Shown piece after piece: positions 11,322 through 22,660 of a stretch of 64,000 bases of DNA (position 1 is its first letter; every line of letters begins with the position of its first letter). A program made the translations under genes and the position numbers. This DNA comes from Cristatella mucedo (Eukaryota; Bryozoa; Phylactolaemata; Cristatellidae). The stretch lies in the NCBI GenBank assembly GCA_009760855.2, contig WPIO01000158.1, forward strand, positions 551,001 through 615,000. The letters are read 5' to 3'. The notes beneath the pieces are model-generated. The model was not told the origin of the DNA and ran no database searches. It saw nothing but the letters and a program-made list of their open reading frames with translations.

Positions 11322-12594
11322 CCAGCTGCTGCCGAAGAAGTCAGGCCCAATGGGTTCACTGTACTCTTGCCGCTAGTGTACAGGAGTGTGTGCAACTGCT
11401 GCAAAGTGGGCATATTGTTCCACGTGTATGAAAGTGAGTGTATGCACAGCCATTTATTCTAAACGAATCTAAAGGGGTTTCGGCGGTTGCTAGCAACATT
11501 CCTTGCTTAATAACTTCTTCACGTGCAAGTCTTCGTTCAGAAACCTCCAGCTGATCAATTCTTGAGGTTTTTGGGCCGAAGCTCGCGAGCTTTGAAGCCT
11601 GTTTACTACTAAAGGGGCCCATGCTGAACCGTTCAAATCCTTTTGCGGTTGAATGTGAGTGCACGGAATACGGCTGCATCTGCGTCAGAGTCTGTGTCGT
11701 TGGTGCTGTTTGAGTCGGATGGACTTGCATGTCCGTCTCTTATCCTGCAAGCGAAATGGGAAAAGGCATATGGAAGATATGCGTCGTCCTCCCCCCCCCC
11801 ACCAGCGTGCCTAAACCCAAGGGCTATCACTGTTACCATTGCTCTATTTGCAGTGTAAAGACATAAGGTCTGGTGTCAGATGTGTTGGCTAACTGATTGC
11901 TGAGGAACCGTTGTAGTAGTTTTTTGCCAGTCCCATCGACGGAGACTATACTGCTAACTGAGTGTTCCTTTAGTGCGGGTCTATACAATTGCTCGATCGA
12001 GGCATGCGCAGACCTCAGAAGTTGGTCCTTCATAGCTGATGTACCTGCCTACTCTGCTGGACATAGTAATTCAGAAAATTTCTCTGCTTCATCGGCAAAT
12101 TTTGGAGTCGTACTTGACCTAGATTGATCCAAATTGGCAAACAGCATTGTACCGTCCTTAGCGAATATGGAATCGACGCTCATTCTAATAGATATGCCAG
12201 GATGTATGCAAGGTGTCTCTTATAAACCGCGGTTTGCAGTGCTCTTTCTTTGAGTGTCCAGTGACTTTGCAGGACACTAGCATATGTTTGACACGACTTT
12301 TGTTCACCAAGTTCGGCCGAAGAAATTGCCCACAAGAGTCGTACCAAAAAGATCAGCCTATTCAACCTCAGCCTCATTTATGTAGGGACAGAAGAGCCTT
12401 GGGGACCATTGTACTGCAGGCAATTGCACAGGATATGAAAAGCTGCTGCTGTGCCTGCTTGATTGGTAATGTGGAGTGATCAGGTTCATGATCTAGTCTG
12501 ACTCACTGGGCTTTTGTTACATCTGTGAGTCAAGTCTCTGCTCAAGAAGCATAGCTATCCGGTCAACTTATACTTTGCCCCAGTGAACTTGTCT

Positions 12595-12880
12595 GTTTTT
12601 GTTCCTTTGTGCTATTCATGCATATCTGTCTATGATTCAATGCATTTTACTTGCCAGAAGTCTTACTAACCGTTGGCTGTGAATGTCTTTATGTTTGCTC
12701 TAGCATGCTTGCCTAAACATGATAGAGCTTTGCTTTTGTGTGATTGATACCATGCTTGTCACTAATCCTTGGGTGTTGATTGTCTTTCAGCAAGTTGTAA
12801 AGTGCCTGGTTAGAGATTAAGTTCTTTTGGGATGCTTTACAAACGATGTATTATTAGTAGTAGTATTAGTAGTATTATAA
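12595..12880 (+). mobile_element. LINE family A relative, 3' non-coding region and tail
   Basis: The stretch ends in cagcaagttgtaaagtgcctggttagagattaagttcttttgggatgctttacaaa followed by (ATTAGT)n. The upstream part matches, in reverse, the 3' regions at 53.8 kb and 60.5 kb (catgctt...aacatga), placing it in the same LINE group. It has no coding sequence. Confidence 0.6.
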
Positions 12881-13634
12881 GTGCCCCTGCAGACGTTTGG
12901 GCACTGTACTTTTGTGGCCGTTGGAAGCTTGATATGTGACCGAATGTATCAGCAGCCCGGCTAGATACAGTGCCGCTGTCTGTCGCCGAGTTTACAAGGC
13001 CTTTAAGCCTGAAGTAGTATCGGAGGTGTGACTTGGAGCATAGCTAGCCTACACCTTTAGTGCTTTCTCGGCTTCTGCCACGGGTGCCAGAGCAATGTGA
13101 AGCATTCCCAATTCTTTGCCAGCTTTGCCGCTGCTTTGCCGCCATACTGCATTTGTCCTACTGCTGCTCGTTCTCTTCGAGCTCGGTTATCGAGCCTGCA
13201 TGCTGGGCAGTGTGTCGTCGCGGTTGAGGGACCGATGAAAGAGATCCCAGAGCACTGCCACCTGCGCTCTGGGATCGTCGGCGCGGTTCCTACACGGAGA
13301 TTGGGCATGAGCTGTCGAAGAAACGGCTCCATGTCCGTCTGAAATAGATTTTTGGTGCACAACACAAATCTCGCTCGCGAGCACACTCTGTCGCTGCTGC
13401 ACTTTTGGGGCCGTGGAGCTGCCTAGCGCTTTGAACTGGCGACGTGTGAGCTGTGAGGGTGACCCATTGGGTGACCCTTGGGCACGTGCTGAGAGTTGTT
13501 CTGGAGGCTTGCCCTTGCTCAGTGGCTAGAAGCCTTCATTGCTCGGGCAACGTGCTTACCTTGCGTGCCAGCAAACGTGAACGCTCCCTGCTGGCTGGTC
13601 ATAGCCTGCGTTTTATTGTCGCTCTCATTTGCAG

Positions 13635-13780
13635 AGGAATTTGCAATCTATTTAAGTAAAGCGAGAAAGCTGGACTTCTTTCAAGAGCCTGACTACAGCG
13701 ACTTGCGAGGGCTGTTTACCGACTTGATGGATAGGAGTAATTACGTATGCGACTGGCGGTTCGACTGGGCAGACCTGCAG
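13635..13780 (+). CDS. CSNK1G: Casein kinase I gamma, exon encoding end of kinase domain
   Basis: The exon begins after ctctcatttgcag and completes the split Glu of the previous exon, giving FP-EEFAIYL across the junction, which matches the family's FPEE(M/F)A.YL. It continues RKLDFF, EPDYSDLRGLFTDLMDR and finishes FDWADLQ, the end of the CK1 kinase fold (family pattern: RLDFFEKPDY..LR.LF.DL....Y...FDW). It is 146 bp, entering in phase 1 and leaving in phase 0 at CAG|GTATGA. Two substitutions are unusual: Ser-Lys-Ala where most gamma kinases have Arg-Tyr-Val, and Cys-Asp-Trp-Arg before FDW. The exon is uninterrupted, so the gene appears functional. The intron before it is about 4.9 kb and contains a LINE fragment and a (CT)n/(GT)n block. 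Confidence 0.94.
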
Positions 13781-13854
13781 GTATGACTGATTAATACCGA
13801 ACTGCTTGTTTTTTTTCTTCTGGCTGCTCTTCGTCACGTGGACACGAATCAAAA

Positions 13855-14029
13855 TACAGTCGACTCTGCTGATAGGAATATGCTCGGGCCGGCAAATGGT
13901 TATTCTTATAGGCGGCATTCCCAAGTGCAGAGTGAGACTATAGCTAGAGTAAATCTGGGACTCGGAACTCGTTATTCTTATAAGCAGAGTACTCCTATAT
14001 CCGATATTCTTATACGGGAGTCGAATGTA
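13855..14029. mobile_element. Small terminal-inverted-repeat element (MITE), 175 bp
   Basis: The element begins TACAGTCGACTC...GATAGGAATA and ends TATTCTTATACGGGAGTCGAATGTA, imperfect inverted ends flanked by TA, as in Tc1/mariner (pogo/Tigger-like) non-autonomous elements. Internally the motif GTTATTCTTATA occurs twice (about 13899 and 13971). It has no coding capacity. It lies 74 bp after the donor site of the 13635-13780 kinase exon. Confidence 0.7.
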
Positions 14030-14488
14030 ACTTGGTTCAGCTATTCCGTACCCTAAGTCCTTCCTTCTTTGGGCTGTAAATCTTCCTCTCCTTGCTGTTC
14101 AGTTTCCGAGCTACCGTGGCACCTGTATGCTTCGGGGGCGGGGGTCTCCTCTGTCTTCAGTGCATGCTGTACTCGCAGGTCGGTGGTCAGGCAGAGGTAC
14201 TCGGTACATGTAGTGCTGCTGCTAACCGGGCCTCAGACTGATGGAGCAACTATGTGCCATGCCACTAGCCTCACCGGAGGAGGTCATGAGTCCCCCTCCT
14301 GTTTCCGAGCACTGGCTGATCTGCCAGATGGCTGCCGATTGGGGAAGGGGCTCTTCAAACACAGACAGAATAGCTTATGCAGTCCCCACCTGCCTGCCCC
14401 AAAAATCGATGAGAAAAGAGAGAAGGGGCAGAAGGAACAGAACAGACCAAGACACACACTGATCGGAGACGCAGATTTATGTACATCT

Positions 14489-14554
14489 GTGTGTGTGTGT
14501 GTGTGTGTGTTGTGTGTGTGTGTGTGTGTGCGCGTGCGTGCGTGTGTGTGTGTG
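14489..14554. repeat. (GT)n microsatellite
   Basis: An interrupted GT run with a GCGC interruption (tgtgcgcgtgcgtgcgtg). Confidence 0.97.
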
Positions 14555-15060
14555 AAATGCTCTGTCTGGCACACGCACCACAGCCTTCAGCTCTGCATTC
14601 TGTAGCAGCTAAGTTTTTCTGGCTGCCTAGAGCACCTTTTCCACTGCCCATTCGTATTGCTGGAGCTTGACGGGCTGTCGTGCTCGGATAGGTAATGGCT
14701 CGCTGTGATCGATCTTTTGCTCCTGCCAGAGCAAACTGCGCACCATTCCCAGATACGGCTGCCGATCCCAAAGTGTCTCACCGATGTCAGGATCGTTGCT
14801 AACATGCATTACGTGTTGATGCACTCTTCTAACCGCATACGGTTACTGCTTGGTTTTGCTTTACAATACTTCGTCGTATTCTCGACGTGTCTCGGGGAGT
14901 TTTTTTAGCAAAGCGCATGCTTATGCTCATATGGGGCGTAGTTGGTGGTGCCACTATTGCATGCTCTGCCTATCTATCTTGGCCTTATCGTTTGGCATGA
15001 GAGCTCTGCTGTGGTCGCCTGAGTCATGCCGAGCAGCACGTGCTGTGCACGCTCGTCAGC

Positions 15061-15090
15061 AGAGAGAGAGGGAGAGAAAGAGAGAGAGAG
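15061..15090. repeat. (GA)n microsatellite
   Basis: A short imperfect GA run (agagagagagggagagaaag). Confidence 0.9.
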
Positions 15091-15226
15091 CTCTGTCTCG
15101 AAGCATTGGCAGCAGGATGTCCTAGGAAGTAGTAGATCGCCTACTGTGTGGTGCGAGTAACAGCTCACTTCGGAGCTCTGTAGTCATCGTTGGCCGTTTT
15201 TTCGCGAGCTGGAAGATTCTCCAATC

Positions 15227-15868
15227 AGTCGATTACAGCTGGTGCAAAACGCGGCAGCTAGGCTTGTCTGTCGTGAGCATCGAAGTTGCCACATCACACC
15301 ACTTCTCGCCGACCTGCACTGGCTACCAGTCAAGCAACCGATCGAATTCAAGGTTTTGTCGCTCACTTTTAGGTCCCTTCATTCTTTGGCTCCAGCCTAT
15401 CTCTCAGATCTACTCCCCCCACCAGGCCAAGCATCACACCGCCCACTTTTCGGAATCCAACAGTTTACCAATACCTCATACAAACCTCAAATCCTTTGGA
15501 GACCGTGCATTTAGTTCGTATGCTTCCAAGGCCTGGAACTCACTCCCGACTTGCATCGCGACATCCCCTGACTTGACCACATTTAAAAATAACTTATAAA
15601 CACCGATTTAGGACAGCATTTAGTGGGTCCCTGTGATTCGTCCTTGATGTGCTTATGCGTGCTGACACTGTGCATGCTGCCACTAACCACATTTGCATGC
15701 TGACCCTGTGCATGTCACCCCTAACCATGTTATTCATGTTGTTTATCAAGCATGATATTACTCACCATTTAATCGAGTTTCCCTTTGCAGCAAATGTAAA
15801 GCACCTAGAAAGAGATTGAGTTCTCTGAGGGCGCTTTATCAAGTGCATTATTATTATTATTATCTCTG
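15227..15868 (+). mobile_element. LINE family A, RT C-terminus and 3' tail
   Basis: It starts abruptly at LQLVQNAAARLVCREHRSCH and continues ITPLLADLHWLPVKQPIEFK, LAPAYLSDLLPPPGQA (frame shift near 15420) and a full 3' region ending in (ATT)n at about 15848-15866. This is one of the least diverged family-A copies. Confidence 0.88.
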
Positions 15869-15879
15869 AATCTTTAGAA

Positions 15880-16266
15880 AGTTTTTCAAATCCTATGGAG
15901 ACCATGCCTTCAGTTCCTATGCCCCTAAAGCCTCTAACTCACTTCCGATGGGCGTCATGACATCTCCTGACTTGACCTCATTTAAAGGGAAAAAACTAAA
16001 AATGCATTATTTGTCACAGCATTTAGTGGGTCCATGTGATTTGTCCTCTGTGGTGTTTGAGCGTGCTGCCACTGTGCATGCAGCCACTAACAACCATCTT
16101 TGCATGTTGACCCTGTGCATGTCACTTCTAAACATGCAACCCTTGTTGACAATGTGCATGCTATTACTAACCGTATGATCATGCTTCCTTTACAGCATAT
16201 GTAAAGTGTAAGGTAGAAAGAGATCTAGTTCTCTGAAGGCACTATACAGATGTAATATTATTATTG
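15880..16266 (+). mobile_element. LINE family A variant, 3' end
   Basis: Immediately after the previous copy, a second, more diverged 3' end begins (aaatcctatggagaccatgcc = NPMETMPS...), with the typical 3' region (catttagtgggtcc, cctgtgcatgtcac) and a variant tail to about 16265. A (GT)n microsatellite abuts its end. Two 3' ends in tandem suggest insertion of one copy at the A/T-rich end of the other. Confidence 0.75.
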
Positions 16267-16365
16267 TGTGTGTGTGTGTGCGTGCGCGCGTGCGTGCGTG
16301 TGTGTGTGTGTGTGTGTCCGCGCGTGTGTGTGCGCGTGTGTGTGTGTGTGTGTGTGTGTGTGTCT
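16265..16365. repeat. (GT)n microsatellite at a LINE end
   Basis: GT run with CG interruptions starting directly at the end of the 15880-16266 LINE tail. Confidence 0.96.
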
Positions 16366-17901
16366 ACGTGTGATGCGTGTGATTGTGTGTGTTTGAACGG
16401 TCAGTCTAATACCTTCCATTGTCATCCAAGTTATGAGGTACCAGGAGCTGGAGAAAAGACAGATTCTTGTGATTCACTCATAAATTAAAAACCGTCAGTA
16501 TAAACAGAGGGCTGAAATATGGTTGGTCCTATTGACTGCTCGCAAGTATGTTTAACGCTTGTAGCCCAAATCGATTTTCAAAATTGAGTTAGCTCTCGTT
16601 TTTTAAGCCAGCTTTGTGGACGCTGTTTGGCACAGACTGGCGACTCGTCGCCTGGGCACCTGGAAATTGAGCAGTGATTGGCTGGATGCCCAGACTGTGC
16701 CGGTGGTCTCTGCTAGATTGTTATCTGCACTTGTTGTGTGTAGACCGTTGCCTGCACGGCTCGTTTGTTCCCTGGCAGTGCCTGGTAACCATGCCGGTTC
16801 GTCATCCTTTGTAGCCTCTCGATATGCCGCCGGACTTGTAGCTGCCGTTGACGGTGCTTGCTACTTGTTAATGAGAGCTTGGCGATGTCACTGAACATGT
16901 GGCTGGCCCTAATTTGCACACGCAGCTGTTAACGGTTGAGAAAAGCATCGCAAGCACTCCTAGGTTATCTTGCTTTTTTTCAAATATACTCGGGCTCTTG
17001 TACAGCCTCTCTTAATTTGGCTGTCGTCGTTGTCCCTTATCTCTTAGCATTCAAGTCGGAGCGTCGCGAATTGCTTGGCAGTGACAGGTCACTGCCGGGC
17101 TCTTGTTTGACAGCCTCTGTAGTGACATTGTAGGTTCGGCCCCGGTCTGTCATGCACTCCTTTGTGCATGTCTGCGCATTCATCTGCCTCTTGAATGAGC
17201 GTGATCGTGATAGGATGATGATTTTTTTATAGCAACCGTCCGGTAGTGATGCAGGCTCGGTGTTGACTCAGCGGCCATCAATTCGACCTACGGATCCCGA
17301 TCCCGGCAGGGTAAGTTAGATCCTAAGGAACGGAGCCCAACTTGTTGAAAGCTTCAGTGACCCTCTCTGATTCTGTGCTTTGCTCTATTTTGCGAGCGGT
17401 TCAGATCCTCTTGGATCGATCCCGTGTCTCCAGCTGGAAGCTCCAGGCACTTCTCCGGCGCACTCAGTGGACTCGTTTGTGCTGACGTTGACATTACCCC
17501 CTGTAGGATTAGATGCAATGCCTTTTTAAAGTAGCTCGACGCTTGGATTCACAGTCACTGTGCTGTGAATTTCGCATCCTTGCACCCGTGGGCTGTTTGT
17601 TAACCTGGCTGGCTGCACCGTGGCCAGGCTGGCAGACCCCAAGTAATTGGGGTGTTGCTCAAGGAAAGAGCGTTGCTATCCTACTGATACGCATACATGC
17701 TCTACTTGCTAAGCAGCTACCAGGGGCGATGTGTGCGTGGGTCGGGCTGCGGTGTCAGTCTGTCAGTCAGTCTGTCGTGCCCATCACAATATGGACTTTT
17801 CCGGCCAGGCGTTGCGTGGCCACGCCGTGTCTGTCGAGCTCCCATCTGTGTGGGCGATCATGTCTTTCGAGTGTTAGCCGACTCGATATTACCTGCTTTA
17901 G

Positions 17902-18047
17902 GTGGCTGCGGCTCCTGTCGGCCCGAGTTCTCGGCAGCCCGTCGAGAGACCCCATCATCGCGATTCGATGGTGCCCAATGGACGATCGTCACTGCCCTAC
18001 CAGATTTCCAGCGCTCATCCGGCAGACAGCGGCGGCGAAGAGGCCAA
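17902..18047 (+). CDS. CSNK1G: Casein kinase I gamma, probable post-kinase linker exon
   Basis: An acceptor (acctgctttag) opens a phase-0 frame that joins directly to the phase-0 end of the previous exon. The joined protein runs FDWADLQ-VAAAPVGPSSRQP, comparable to the family's FDW..P.PTPVGS linker just after the kinase domain. It continues ERPHHRDSMVPNGRSSLPYQ and ends SGGEEAK at an AA|GTATGC donor (phase 2). Vertebrate CK1 gamma has a similar acidic '..VEEAK' immediately before its C-terminal cysteine cluster. The segment is low-complexity, polar and His/Arg/Ser-rich, as expected for this disordered linker. Phase agreement and position support it; sequence similarity is weak, so it is a good inference rather than a firm match. 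A longer open frame from 17513 overlaps in another frame and is judged spurious. Confidence 0.75.
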
Positions 18048-20022
18048 GTATGCGTGTCGAGTTGCAGCACGATGTGTTTTCGGTCTCTGCATGCCCCCTT
18101 CTTTCTCTCCCCTCTCCGCTTCGTCGAGTGCTTTTCCGGTACAGAGCAGCAGCTGCTGCTGCTTGCAGTACAATGCACCACCAGCGGGCTAAAACCTTGT
18201 CCGTGATAGTCTATGCCTGCCTCGTGACTCACTCACTTGCTCCTCCTGAGCTATCGACGTGATGGGTGCACCACCTCTTCGTGGTTGCCTGCAGTAGTCA
18301 TCAGAGAAGCTCGTGGGTGATAAGCAGACGAAGCTAGGTATGCCTGTGCCAGTGTTCCATAGTAGCGTCTGTCGTGAGATCCTACCGAATGAACGCCATC
18401 CCCGAAATAGCTAGCGACCGTGCTGACCATGTTTAAATCTGCCTAACCGGCAGTCGTCTTGCGAAGCTCATATCTGTGACCGAAGTGTCCGCACGGTGGT
18501 GCTCGAATGAGGTTCGTGCATTTGGCAATAACTGATTAGCTGACCGACTGTAATATCCACCACAAATAGATCTCGAAATGGCTTGCTGGGACAGAATTTA
18601 AATTCAAATAAATTCCATATTTTTTAATTGATTAGTAATTGATTAAATTAATTATTGTAATTTGGTAATTTGTGTATCGCTGGTTCCCATTGATTAAGGA
18701 GCTGCTGAGCTGCATTCCAGTCAAGCTGCGGATGCAGGTCGAAACGGTTACGTCGGCCCTGCAAAGCCCAGCTTCCCGGCCACACACCACGTGCTGAAAC
18801 TGCCCAGCAGCACGGGGTGTCTGCCCAGCACTCCTGGCCCTTGAGTGGCGCGCCACCCATAGCCGGTTGATGAGTTTCAGCGTGTATCATACAGAGCGAT
18901 GATTGTCTTGCTCTCGGCTGCCGAATGCGTATTTAATGTCTTGGATGAGTGAAAATATGACTGATATCTGAAATTTAATGCAGTAGGAGGTCGGGCCTCG
19001 ACCGTCTTCGATCACCTGTCTTATTCGCTGTGGCGCGTATCTTGCAGCCTCCTAGCACGTCTCATGTTGATGTTCTGCCAGTGCTGCTTCTGCCGGCTGA
19101 GTCCTAGAACTTTCCCCGATGGACTTTCGCAGGGCAAATCGATTTGCAAATGCTGGTCCATTAATCCACTAATGTGACGTGGACACTCCGACAACGGAAG
19201 AGCAGAAGCAACCTCAAACCATGACTGAAATGCTGCCGAATTTTGCTCTCTGCTCCGAGAAGTCTGGAGCATACATCTCATCTGTGAGCCGACTTAGAAC
19301 GTTCATCTTTTGCTGTTAATGAAAACGAAAAAAAAGTGAATTGGGACTTGTCTGGCCATAAAACCTACTCGGGACGTCTGCCATGTAATGTGCATGGGGT
19401 CTCGTGGCCCATCTCATGGTCCATCTCATCGGTGTTACTCCCTCAGTAAGCGCTTCTGCTTAGCCATCAGATTTTTGTAATAGTTGTTTAGTCGATTTTT
19501 CTATTATTTTAATTGTCACTGTTAACAAAACCTATGTAAGACTGTTCGCACGAATTGTCCATCCTCATATGAAGAACTTTCTGCAATTTCCAAATTACTC
19601 GTGAGACTAAACCGACAAAATTCAGTTAGCAGTCACTAAGTTCTGCTGGCTAAGTAGGTTTGGCGTATTTCTGTGTTGCAATTTCCGGCGGTTAATGTAC
19701 TAACATTGAAAGCGATGCAATGAACAGTGCAACTGGAGGCAGTAAGTGGACACGTTGTGAGTGTGTCTTACCTTGGGGTATTCAGCTTTGCTTGAGTGGC
19801 CTTGTGGACTTACGAGCTCAACCTGGAAATCATCAAGCTGATCAAAATCGGCAAATTGGTCATTTTGATTGTCGACACTAATCTTCAGCAATCAGACACT
19901 ATTGCTCTTGCAAATTCGGGCCTGTGACCTCATTCAGCAGTTTAGCTGCTAGGCACCTATGCATTTAGACGATCGATCTTCCCTCCTCGACTTTCTTCGA
20001 AGCTCTTATGCTGATAATAATT
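18048..20022. other. Start of the giant intron, unassigned
   Basis: Begins with the GTATGC donor. An AT-rich patch lies at 18590-18670. No repeat or exon was recognised. Confidence 0.5.
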
Positions 20023-20383
20023 ACCCTAACGGATCACCTGTTCTCTTGTCCGGTGTATTTGTTAAACTGCTGTACTGTATGATCTCAGAGAACACATTTT
20101 CTTTCTAGGCACTTTTATATTTGCTGTCAAGGAAGCTCGATCGAATGGTTAGACTTTGGTTCCCTATAATAAGCAGCGGGTTTTGGGTTTACCCACACAA
20201 CTTCACCCAATTGCCTGTTCTCGTGCTAATGGCCTCAAAGGCTCGATCAAACTCGTGGCCCAGCCAGTTCAAACGTACTGGCTGGTTTGGGGTAGGGGTA
20301 AAGTGCTTGCCTTAAACGGCCAAGGTCGTGGGCTTGAGTTCTGCGTCGTATGTAAAGCGCCTGGTTACAGATTAAGTTATTGT
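20023..20383 (+). repeat. Duplicated segment, copy 1 (361 bp)
   Basis: This 361-bp block, starting accctaacggatcacc, recurs at 23321-23681 with no difference that I could see by eye. It contains an inverted LINE-A tail (aacacattttctttctaggcac...tgctgtcaagg), unique sequence and most of a SINE-1. Because the SINE runs on intact past the end here and is cut at the other site, this copy is the likely source. Confidence 0.93.
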
Positions 20384-20402
20384 ATGGCGCTATACACAGT
20401 AC
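20278..20402 (+). mobile_element. SINE family 1
   Basis: Head gctggtttggggtaggggtaaagtgcttgcc, box B aaggtcgtgggcttgagttc, then tgtaaagcgcctggttacagattaagttattgtatggcgctatacac. It forms the 3' part of the duplicated 361-bp segment and, in this copy, is complete. Confidence 0.82.
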
Positions 20403-20939
20403 TTAACCAAGTGCTGGGTCATGTTCTGAATGGAGGCCATTTGCTCAAGAACATGCAACTGCAATTATGTAAACCCAGACGTCGTTGCTTGTAATAGGGA
20501 ACCAAAGCCAAAACTTTCCCCTGCCTCTTTTGGAAATTGCTGTTTGATTGTAGTCATTGGTGCAATCTGTTTAGACACACACACACAGGGGGTTCCGGTC
20601 GAAGGCTACTACAGTGGCTTGTCAAGTTCCATAGCTGCCCTGGTAAATTTTGCAGCTCAGCTGTTATTTCTTTATTCAGCAGACAGCAGCAGTCTCGTTG
20701 GTACCAGTGTGCCTGCTGGAATTCGTGTTGCATTGCCTAGTCATTTTACAAGCCTGCCTTCCTTGCCATCTGTCAAATGCTTCGATCCGTCCAAATACGG
20801 ATAGTGGCAAGCAAAGTGGCTACTACAAGTTACCTGCAAGTTGTCTCCCTCTCCCTTCTCTACCATCCCCTCTCCAACCTCCCACTCAAACTCCCTATAT
20901 CTCTGCAGCTCTTTTTCTTGCACCAGCAGTCGCACCGAG

Positions 20940-21620
20940 CCATTTTGAGGTCGATCTGCAGCCTTGGGCTGGGCATCATTGTAATTCCCTTTTGGCTGGG
21001 CTGCCAAAGAAAGCTATTAGGCCACTGCAGCAGACTATGAATATGGCTGCAAGGCTAGTCTTCAAGTCCCAGTGGTTTGAGCACGTGTCTCCTTTGCTAA
21101 AAGAGCTAGGCTGGATGACGGTTGAGCAATGGATACAGGTCAAAGTTCTTACGCTGACCCACAAGGCCTGCCATGGCTTGGCTCCTTCATACCTAGCTGA
21201 ACTGCTGCATTAATTTTCGGCCTGTTCACACCCTCAGGTCCTGTGTGGACAATAAATTAGCTGTTCCATTCCTCCGCTTAAAGACCGTTGGCGACAGAAG
21301 CTTTAGCTCTGCAGGTCCTAGATTGTGGGACTCGCTTCCACAATTCTTACGCAACGACAACTACTCTCCTGGTGCTGACTATGGCTCATCCTTTCCAGCG
21401 ATCCTGAGCTGCTGCTTCCATGCTACTCACTACCTCAACTGCTCTCCTGACTCTGCTATGCTTCCCACTTTCTCTTTGTTGCGTGAGACTAAGTCTGTTG
21501 GCTACCGAATGCGTACCGAAAGCCGCTTAGGCTGTGAGTGCGCTATACAAAACTCTCCTGTGTAACACCCACATGATCTTTATGACTGTGGAGTTACAGA
21601 CGGAGATACAGTACATCATC
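20940..21620 (+). mobile_element. LINE family B, RT C-terminus and 3' tail
   Basis: It encodes NSLLAGLPKKAIRPLQQTMN, MAARLVFKSQWFEHVSPLLK, SFSSAGPRLWDSLPQFLRND and SVGYRMRTESRLGCECAIQN, with one frame break near 21210. The tail (taacacccacatgatctttatgactgtggagttacagacggagatac) is the family-B 3' end, matching in reverse the nested copy at 28.9 kb. Confidence 0.88.
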
Positions 21621-21639
21621 TGCCTGTTTGAGAGTGGAT

Positions 21640-22660
21640 AGCTGCTGTGCCCTATCGAGGGTTGTCTGCCTTCTCGTGCCGGTCTGGGCTCCTACGCCGC
21701 CTACAGCTCCCATGGTTCTGCTTTTGTAGGTGGTGCTGCTTTAGACCGCAAAGGCGTCAGGCGGAGCCCGTGGTGCTGCAGAACAGGGTCGCCCGGACAA
21801 GTCAGCCGCACGTCATGTGACCGCTTATCCTCCGCTCCAAGGCTTCGCCCGACGTTCACTAGTCAAGGAAGTGCGTACCATCCGCTGGTCGCACTCTGCC
21901 GCGCCACCTCGGCCAGTGCGCCGGCCGGCCCTGCAGTCGTTCCTCGGTTGCCATGGCGAGGACCGCACCAGATAGCTGTCGCCATCGAAGCCTTAGCTTT
22001 TGGCCTCGTTGCCTTTCATTGGGTCGCTGCTGCCCCTTTCCCAGTTTCCTGTGCATTGCGCACGACGCCATGTTGCTGACAGGGTAGCTGGCAGGCTGCT
22101 CCCAACCGCCAGCTGTATTAGAAAGGCGCCGCTGCCGAACCGATGTGCCCGCCGCCACCATTGCTGCCCACCTGCATATGGTGAGGCATGCGTCCGCACC
22201 GACGGCTCGATGTGATGCACCTGCTTACAGCATTCGATGCGCTTCGCACGGAGCTCCGTGTCGACCCGACTGCCGCGTGTGCGGTCGTCTGGCGACGGAC
22301 TTTCCTAACGAGCGCAGAGCAACGACTGCCGGCTGGCACGACGCTCCAGTCAATGGATGTGGACGGCTCGTTGCCGCTGCAGCCATCATTTTCTCTTCTG
22401 ATTGTTTGCTATTCCATAGTCTGTCGCTGGTCAGCCTCCTGCTGCTCCCCCTCTCGCCGTCTGCTGTGCAGACTGCAGACTTCGACCGATGCCTTTTTGC
22501 CGAGCTTGGCACCGATCGCTTCCGGTCGTGCGCCGAGGTTGTCCAGCTTCTGCACTCGCGCCTTTATTCGGTACCTTGATCTCTCGGTTGAGCTGCCAGG
22601 CCGGGCAAGCTTGGTTTCTGCTGCAACCGAGAGAAAAATCCGGGCTTAGCAATGGGTAGC
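21640..22660. other. CpG-rich stretch, unassigned
   Basis: CpG density is clearly above the surroundings. Overlapping frames on both strands are open (for example 22188-22649 plus, MRPHRRLDVMHLLTAFDALR), as GC-rich DNA tends to be. It might be an intronic promoter or an old gene fragment; I see no homology. Confidence 0.4.

Larger units (their letters stand above)
8771..13634 (+). other. Kinase intron (about 4.9 kb)
   Basis: Bounded by GTATGT and TTTGCAG and joined in phase 1. Besides the LINE at 9939-10797, the microsatellite block at 11141-11320 and a LINE tail at 12595-12880, it holds no recognised feature. Confidence 0.85.
13781..17901 (+). other. Kinase intron (about 4.1 kb)
   Basis: Bounded by GTATGA and CTTTAG, phase 0. 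It contains the MITE at 13855, two LINE ends (15227-16266) and (GT)n runs. 16370-17900 is unassigned. Confidence 0.75.

Noticed and set aside
11063-11462. Frames coding for (SL)n, (ER)n and (VC)n proteins
   Set aside because: They are translations of (CT)n/(GT)n microsatellites. The same applies at 36.3, 43.1, 43.9 and 47.7 kb.
17513-18262. A 249-codon plus-strand open frame, one of the longest in the window
   Set aside because: It overlaps the better-supported 17902-18047 kinase exon in a different frame, starts at a non-ATG codon, has no recognisable domain, and the GC-rich composition makes long chance frames likely.
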